The notes under the pieces are model-generated. The model saw nothing but the letters and a program-made list of their open reading frames with translations, had not been told where the DNA came from and ran no database searches. A program made the position numbers and the translations under genes. DNA of 64,000 nucleotides, taken from contig CM060855.1 of NCBI GenBank assembly GCA_030737835.1, forward strand, positions 8,967,434-9,031,433. The letters run 5' to 3'. This DNA comes from Acorus gramineus (Eukaryota > Streptophyta > Magnoliopsida > Acorales > Acoraceae). Of this stretch, positions 57,196 through 64,000 are shown one piece after another (the first letter of the stretch is position 1; the number at the start of each line of letters is the position of its first letter).

Positions 57196-57806
57196 GGAAG
57201 GCACCTATAAATAGAATGAAGATATATGTGATATCTAGATGACTAGTTGAACTCATTGACTTGACTGTGAGCAATCTTAAGCTTATATTCTAATAGAACT
57301 TGACAGGTGATCAACCTTAATGTGTAATATTGATCCTGTGATCCATCAGATCATAATTATTTGTTTTTCTTGCTTTGGAACAACATCATAATTATGTCCA
57401 AAAAGGAACTTTTCTTGTTATCATGGATACTGCTGTTCTGGCAAATTTCAAGATTGTAAAAAAATTTGAAAATTTCCCCAAAGGTTGGTTAGTTACTTGC
57501 ATACATATCTGAGTATGGGAAGCTCCTTCCACTTTTCGACACAATTACATCTAAAACAATAATGATAGGATTTTGGGATATCCACCACCACCACCATCCA
57601 TTATAATACATATTATCCAACATATATGCACACAAAAAGGATTGTTGACACTTTTTATACATTTGATTGTAATTCAGTTTTTATCTTCGTTTTCTTGCAA
57701 ATGAGTATATTGAAGAGGAGCTACATATACTAACCTGATTTTCTGTTTGCTAAATAATTTTCAGCATCTATATCGTCAGTTGCAATGGAGGATAAGGCCT
57801 TCTCAT

Positions 57807-58269
57807 GTAAGTTACATCTGATAAACCTCAAAGTGACATTCTTATATATTTCTAAGCATGGTCATATTTTCAATTTTTACTTGGTTAAGACTTCATATTA
57901 TATGTCAATATTTAGTGTTGAATGTTGTTCTAAATAAGATTTTTTTGTTTTTATCATAATAATTAATAATTAAACACAAAGATGGAAATATTTATATTGT
58001 TGAGACAAATATAGGGCACTAAATTATTATGATGCTTAGACCAACTTATGAATCTTAAATATGTCTTTTTTTTACATCAAGATAAAGTGCCATTGTGCTT
58101 GTAAAGATGAGAAACTCATGACACATGTATGCGAACTTCTTAATGAAATATTTCAATCCAAAATTTTGTTAGTTGCTATATAAAATCTAAGAAGAACAAA
58201 ACATACATATAAATGACTTTATTACCATTTTAGTTTGTGTATTATTAATCACTATTTAATGGTTGAAGT
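57807..58269. other. AT-rich spacer before the copia fossil
   Basis: No coding region. It is probably intron or flank of the broken coiled-coil gene. Confidence 0.4.
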
Positions 58270-58531
58270 CAAATCTCAGGAATCAGAATATTTCAGAACC
58301 TAGAGTTAGACGATGTGTAGTGAAAAAAAGAAGAAAGTAAATGAAATATTGTTATCTACAATAATGGAGATCAAAAGGTCACAAACTCACAATATATGCA
58401 AAACATTAGAAATAGAAAAGATCAAAAAACCAATGACAAAACTTGAGCCTTCGGGCCATAGGCATATTCCTCTATAATAAGTCCAATACTCTCCCTCAAG
58501 TTATAGCGAAGATATCAATTAAGCCTAGCTT
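58270..58531 (-). mobile_element. 3' end of a Ty1/copia element: pol end, polypurine tract and LTR-like sequence
   Basis: On the minus strand the RNase H region runs on into a typical copia C-terminus (KLGLIDIF). It is followed by a purine tract 'cttgagggagag' (58489-58500) and then AT-rich sequence that should be the 3' LTR (approximately 58489 down to 58270; outer end uncertain). This is the only place in the window where the unit has this natural continuation, so it marks the boundary of the array. Fossil. Confidence 0.55.
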
Positions 58532-61500
58532 GGTAAAGTTATAACAAAGAGTAGAGAGACTGACTGACTTAGTGAACATGTCAGCAAGTTGCTCATTGGA
58601 GAAGACAAAAATTGTGTCAATGGCACCCGATTGGACTTTCTCTTGGAGAAAGTGAACGTCAACCTCAATGTCTTTGATCCTCTCATGAAGAACGGAGTTT
58701 GAGGCAAGCATAATGGCATTCCGATAATTAGAGAATAAGGTAGATGAACTTGCTACAGGGAATCCCAAGTCGGTCAAAAGAGAGCGTAGCCAAATGATCT
58801 CCGACCTTGTGAGATCGTGTCAAGTGTGGGTAAAGCTGAATACACCTAGCTTTCTCATGCCGGTATCTTTCAAGTGGTCACAAGTCACTATCACTACGTC
58901 CACGACTAAGACCATGACCACCATTGCCTTGACTGCGAGTCATATCTAGAATTGGCCGCCAATGCCATCTGGGTGTCCTAGTGGTTGCTAAAGAGGAGAT
59001 TTGACGGCGACGCTCATCACCATCAATGATAGCAAATGTCTCATATAGAGAAGGAAGTGTGGTATTCAAAATCTGAACACGAACAGACTCGAACTCTAGT
59101 CGAAGGCCCATAAGAAACACAGTCTGTTGGCGCTGCAGTCGACTAACCACAAGCTTGATGACCTCTATAGACAACTCTGAGACAAACTCATAGAGGGCAA
59201 GCTCTTCCCAATGAGCTTGAAGAAATCCAAAGTAGTTGGCAACAATCTGTGTACCTTGGGTGGCTTGGGCAATATCCTTCTACAACTCATAAATTCTTGA
59301 GTTATTCCTGGCATGAGCATAGGTCTTCATCAGTTCAGCCCACAAAGAGTTGACCGTCCCATGAAACATGAACATACTATAAATCCGGTTCTCAATGGAG
59401 TTAAAGAGCCAACCTAGTACCCTACAGTTGTCAATCTCCCATTGATTGAGGGTCGGATCGGTGGCTGCCAGCTTTGTAACGATGCCAAAAAGCAAGCCTA
59501 TCCTGCCTTGACTACCCAAATATAACCAAACAAAGTTAGAACAAAGAGTAGAGAGACTGACTGACTTAGTGAACATGTCAGCAAGTTGGTTATTGGAGGA
59601 GACAAAAATTGTGTCAATGGCACCCGATTGGACTTTCTCTTGGAGAAAGTGAATGTCAACCTCAATGTCTTCGATCCTCTCATGAAGAACGGAGTTTGAG
59701 GCAAGCGTAATGGCATTCTGATAATTAGAGAATAAGGTAGATAAACTTGCTACAGGGAATCCCAAGTCGGTCAAAAGAGAGCGTAGCCAAATGATCTCCG
59801 ACCTTGTGAGATCGCGTCAAGTGTGGGTAAAACTGAATACACCTAGCTTTCTCATGCTGGTATCTTTCAAGTGGTCACAAGTCACTATCACTACGTCCAC
59901 GACTAAGACCATGACCACCATTGCCCTGACTGCGAGTCATATCTAGAATTGGCCGCCAATGCCATCTGATCACTGGGTGTCCTAGTGGTTGCTAAAGAGG
60001 TGATCTGACGGCGACGCTCATCACCATCAATGATAGCAAATGTCTCATATAGAGAAGGAAGTGTGGTATTCAAAATCTGAACACGAACAGACTCGAACTC
60101 TAGTTGAAGGCTCATAAGAAACACAGTCTGTTGGCGCTGCAGTCGACTAACCACAAGCTTGATAACCTCTATAGACAACTCTGAGACAAACTCATAGAGG
60201 GCAAGCTCCTCCCAATGAGCTTGAAGAAATCCAAAGTAGTTGGCAACAATCTGTGTACCTTGGGTGGCTTGGGCAATATCCTTCTACAACTCATAAATTC
60301 TTGAGTTATTCCTGGCATGAGCATAGGTCTTCATCAGTGCAGCCCACAAAGAGTTGACCGTCCCATGATACATGAACATACTATAAATCCGGTTCTCAAT
60401 GGAGTTAAAGAGCCAACCTAGTACCCTACAGTTGTCAATCTCCCATTGATTGAGGGTCGGATCGGTGGCTGCCAGCTTTGTAACGATGCCAAAAAGCAAG
60501 CCTATCCTGCCTTGACTACCCAAATATAACCAAACAAAGTTAGAACAAAGAGTAGAGAGACTGACTGACTTAGTGAACATGTCAGCAAGTTGCTCATTGG
60601 AGAAGACAAAAATTGTGTCAATGGCACCCGATTGGACTTTCTCTTGGAGAAAGTGAACGTCAACCTCAATGTCTTTGATCCTCTCATGAAGAACGGAGTT
60701 TGAGGCAAGCATAATGGTATTCCGATAATTAGAGAATAAGGTAGATGAACTTGCTACAGGGAATCCCAAATCGGTCAAAAGAGAGCGTAGCCAAATGATC
60801 TCCGACCTTGTGAGATTGTGTCAAGTGTGGGTAAAGCTGAATACACCTAGCTTTCTCATGCTGGTATCTTTCAAGTGGTCACAAGTCACTATCACTACGT
60901 CCACGACTAAGACCATGACCACCATTGCCTTGACTGCGAGTCATATCTAGAATTGGCCGCCAATGCCATCTGGGTGTCCTAGTGGTTGCTAAAGAGGAGA
61001 TTTGACGGCGACGCTCATCACCATCAATGATAGCAAATGTCTCAAATAGAGAAGGAAGTGTGGTATTCAAAATCTGAACACGAACAGACTCGAACTCTAG
61101 TTGAAGGCCCATAAGAAACACAGTCTGTTGGCGCTGCAGTCGACTAACCACAAGCTTGATGACCTCTATAGACAACTCTGAGACAAACTCATAGAGGGCA
61201 AGCTCTTCCCAATGAGCTTGAAGAAATCCAAAGTAGTTGGCAACAATCTGTGTACCTTGGGTGGCTTGGGCAATATCCTTCTACAACTCATAAATTCTTG
61301 AGTTATTCCTGGCATGAGCATAGGTCTTCATCAGTGCAGCCCACAAAGAGTTGACCGTCCCATGATACATGAACATATTATAAATCCGGTTCTCAATGGA
61401 GTTAAAGAGCCAACCTAGTACCCTACAGTTGTCAATCTCCCATTGATTGAGGGTCGGATCGGTGGCTGCCAGCTTTGTAACGATGCCAAAAAGCAAGCCT

Positions 61501-64000
61501 ATCCTGCCTTGACTACCCAAATATAACCAAACAAAGTTAGAACAAAGAGTAGAGAGACTGACTGACTTAGTGAACATGTCAGCAAGTTGGTTATTGGAGA
61601 GACAAAAATTGTGTCAATGGCACCCGATTGGACTTTCTCTTGGAGAAAGTGAATGTCAACCTCAATGTCTTTGATCCTCTCATGAAGAACGGAGTTTGAG
61701 GCAAGCGTAATGGCATTCTGATAATTAGAGAATAAGGTAGATAAACTTGCTACAGGGAATCCCAAGTCGGTCAAAAGAGAGCGTAGCCAAATGATCTCCG
61801 ACCTTGTGAGATCGCGTCAAGTGTGGGTAAAACTGAATACACCTAGCTTTCTCATGCCCATATCTTTCAAGTGGTCACAAGTCACTATCACTACGTCCAC
61901 GACTAAGACCATGACCACCATTGCCCTGACTGCGAGTCATATCTAGAATTGGCCGCCAATGCCATCTGATCACTGGGTGTCCTAGTGGTTGCTAAAGAGG
62001 TGATCTGACGGCGACGCTCATCACCATCAATGATAGCAAATGTCTCATATAGAGAAGGAAGTGTGGTATTCAAAATCTGAACACGAACAGACTCGAACTC
62101 TAGTCGAAGGCCCATAAGAAACACAGTCTGTTGGCGCCGCAGTCGACTAACCACAAGCTTGATAACCTCTATAGACAACTCTGAGACAAACTCATAGAGG
62201 GCAAGCTCCTCCCAATGAGCTTGAAGAAATCCAAAGTAGTTGGCAACAATCTGTGTACCTTGGGTGGCTTGGGCAATATCCTTCTACAACTCATAAATCC
62301 TTGAGTTATTCCTGGCATGAGCATAGGTCTTCATCAGTTCAGCCCACAAAGAGTTGACCGTCCCATGAAACATGAACATACTATAAATCCGGTTCTCAAT
62401 GGAGTTAAAGAGCCAACCTAGTACCCTACAGTTGTCAATCTCCCATTGATTGAGGGTCGGATCGGTGGCTGCCAGCTTTGTAACGATGCCAAAAAGCAAG
62501 CCTATCCTGCCTTGACTACCCAAATATAACCAAACAAAGTTAGAACAAAGAGTAGAGAGACTGACTGACTTAGTGAACATGTCAGCAAGTTGGTTATTGG
62601 AGGAGACAAAAATTGTGTCAATGGCACCCGATTGGACTTTCTCTTGGAGAAAGTGAACGTCAACCTCAATGTCTTTGATCCTCTCATGAAGAACGGAGTT
62701 TGAGGCAAGCATAATGGCATTCCGATAATTAGAGAATAAGGTAGATGAACTTGCTACAGGGAATCCCAAGTCGGTCAAAAGAGAGCGTAGCCAAATGATC
62801 TCCGACCTTGTGAGATCGCGTCAAGTGTGGGTAAAACTGAATACACCTAGCTTTCTCATGCCCATATCTTTCAAGTGGTCACAAGTCACTATCACTACGT
62901 CCACGACTAAGACCATGACCACCATTGCCCTGACTGCGAGTCATATCTAGAATTGGCCGCCAATGCCATCTGGGTGTCCTAGTGGTTGCTAAAGAGGTGA
63001 TCTGACGGCGACGCTCATCACCATCAATGATAGCAAATGTCTCAAATAGAGAAGGAAGTGTGGTATTCAAAATCTGAACACGAACAGACTCGAACTCTAG
63101 TTGAAGGCCCATAAGAAACACAGTCTGTTGGCGCTGCAGTCGACTAACCACAAGCTTGATGACCTCTATAGACAACTCTGAGACAAACTCATAGAGGGCA
63201 AGCTCTTCCCAATGAGCTTGAAGAAATCCAAAGTAGTTGGCAACAATCTGTGTGCCTTGGGTGGCTTGGGCAATATCCTTCTACAACTCATAAATCCTTG
63301 AGTTATTCCTGGCATGAGCATAGGTCTTCATCAGTGCAGCCCACAAAGAGTTGACCGTCCCATGATACATGAACATATTATAAATCCGGTTCTCAATGGA
63401 GTTAAAGAGCCAACCTAGAACCCTACAGTTGTCAATCTCCCATTGATTGAGGGTCGGATCGGTGGCTGCCAGCTTTGTAACGATGCCAAAAAGCAAGCCT
63501 ATCCTGCCTTGACTACCCAAATATAACCAAACAAAGTTAGAACAAAGAGTAGAGAGACTGACTGACTTAGTGAACATGTCAGCAAGTTGGTTATTGGAGG
63601 AGACAAAAATTGTGTCAATGGCACCCGATTGGACTTTCTCTTGGAGAAAGTGAATGTCAACCTCAATGTCTTTGATCCTCTCATGAAGAACGGAGTTTGA
63701 GGCAAGCGTAATGGCATTCTGATAATTAGAGAATAAGGTAGATAAACTTGCTACAGGGAATCCCAAGTCGGTCAAAAGAGAGCGTAGCCAAATGATCTCC
63801 GACCTTGTGAGATCGCGTCAAGTGTGGGTAAAACTGAATACACCTAGCTTTCTCATGCCCATATCTTTCAAGTGGTCACAAGTCACTATCACTACGTCCA
63901 CGACTAAGACCATGACCACCATTGCCCTGACTGCGAGTCATATCTAGAATTGGCCGCCAATGCCATCTGGGTGTCCTAGTGGTTGCTAAAGAGGTGATCT
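58532..64000 (-). repeat. Tandem array of about 1.0-kb units derived from a Ty1/copia retrotransposon, about 5.5 copies, running off the right edge
   Basis: The same unit is repeated head to tail. The same landmark (the Met of MTDLGFPVAS) falls at 58777, 59774, 60778, 61774, 62778 and 63775, giving spacings of 997, 1004, 996, 1004 and 997 bp. Each unit contains, on the minus strand, the C-terminal part of copia RNase H (NSVLHERIKDIEVDVHFLQE, QLADMFTKS) and the N-terminal and middle part of copia gag (LNQWEIDNCRVLGWL; FLMGL.LEFESVRVQILNTT; DGDERRRQ). Protease, integrase, reverse transcriptase and LTRs are absent from the units. Every unit is broken, with a few interruptions each, and none looks functional. 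Units appear very similar, so amplification is probably recent relative to the parent insertion. Confidence 0.92.
59529..60533 (-). repeat. One representative unit of the copia-derived array
   Basis: The window shows units with borders near 58532, 59529, 60533, 61530, 62533 and 63530. Within a unit, gag-like sequence occupies roughly the upper and lowest coordinates seen from the RNase H landmark and RNase H-like sequence the middle. The order along the minus strand is gag part, RNase H part, gag part of the next unit. The border used here is the place where the first unit stops resembling the others. Confidence 0.6.

Larger units (their letters stand above)
55496..57806 (+). pseudogene. Partial coiled-coil protein gene with duplicated exons
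   Basis: Collinear exons: 55496-55606 (FQNLQERFARLQAQRKEILL..), 55703-55762 (ELHLVNEKHALESKLSDLRK), 55850-55954 (AIDEKQSDAVSDTFKELDNR..LTNDLL), 56797-56899 (damaged EVEVERYVYTSS.. exon) and 57765-57806 (HLYRQLQWRIRPSH). Heptad-like Leu spacing and charge predict a coiled coil. Most splice sites are good, but the second exon is followed by GCTCGT instead of GT. A damaged copy of the third exon follows at 56227-56330, and the fourth is frame-broken. No start or end of the gene is seen; to the right lies the copia array. I could not identify the family; a plant FHA/coiled-coil protein is a low-confidence guess. Confidence 0.5.

Noticed and set aside
1-64000. CRISPR arrays, operons, bacterial-type promoters or terminators
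   Set aside because: The sequence is plant nuclear DNA. The only regular array is the 1-kb copia-derived repeat, which is not CRISPR-like.
1-64000. tRNA, rRNA or known microRNA genes
   Set aside because: No complete tRNA cloverleaf, rRNA stretch or remembered conserved miRNA sequence was noticed; only SINE-type A/B boxes.
58532-64000. A set of tandem host genes encoding a 164-aa protein
   Set aside because: The repeated frames match copia RNase H and gag segments and belong to a fossil retrotransposon array.

Overview
This is plant nuclear DNA, most likely from a woody eudicot. The genes have small exons, GT-AG introns and AT-rich intergenic DNA. The recognisable proteins are plant types: a HECATE-type bHLH factor, an OBL1-type class 3 lipase and mitochondrial 3-methylcrotonyl-CoA carboxylase beta. 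The window is full of short inverted-repeat transposons (MITEs), microsatellites and a few SINE/LINE tails. No bacterial or organellar segment was seen. Family assignments come from memory of protein families, not from a search; exon ends come from reading frames and splice sites.

Layout. 1-1760: two or three inverted-repeat elements. 1931-2510: a two-exon gene for a 112-aa protein of unknown function. 3930-4533: the 3' end of a LINE with an RNase H-like domain. 4827-8156 (-): OBL1-like lipase, five exons, 464 aa. 9-20 kb: a transposon cluster holding a 384-bp element with long terminal inverted repeats (TIRs) and 8-bp target-site duplications (TSDs), a MULE/FAR1-like element with an LTR-like insertion, a carboxylesterase gene fragment, a 540-bp element with 8-bp TSDs and a 3.2-kb PIF/Harbinger-like element with TAA TSDs. 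19.2-31.4 kb: gene-poor DNA rich in microsatellites. 31742-32320 (+): intronless HECATE-like bHLH gene. 34928-41731 (+): a 13-exon gene for a three-RRM hnRNP-like protein with two GC-AG introns, a tandemly duplicated exon and an apparent frame break in exon 7. 42663-48455 (-): MCCB, ten exons, 571 aa, intact and convergent with the RRM gene.

50.6-58 kb is a mosaic of broken and duplicated host gene pieces: a truncated ribosomal protein L18 gene with a second copy of its 5' region, scattered and partly duplicated exons of a coiled-coil protein, and an antisense last exon of a UBC25/26-like E2 enzyme. From 58.5 kb to the right edge runs a head-to-tail array of about 5.5 units of about 1.0 kb. 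Each unit is built from the RNase H end of pol and part of gag of one Ty1/copia retrotransposon (minus strand). Unit lengths of 997 and 1004 bp alternate over the first four intervals, as in a dimeric higher-order satellite. The left edge of the array carries what looks like the natural 3' end of the parent element.

The genes do not form one pathway. MCCB acts in mitochondrial leucine breakdown, the lipase probably on lipid droplets, the RRM protein in RNA processing and the bHLH in gynoecium or meristem development. The most unusual content is the copia-derived satellite, the mosaic beside it and the exon-level changes in the RRM gene.
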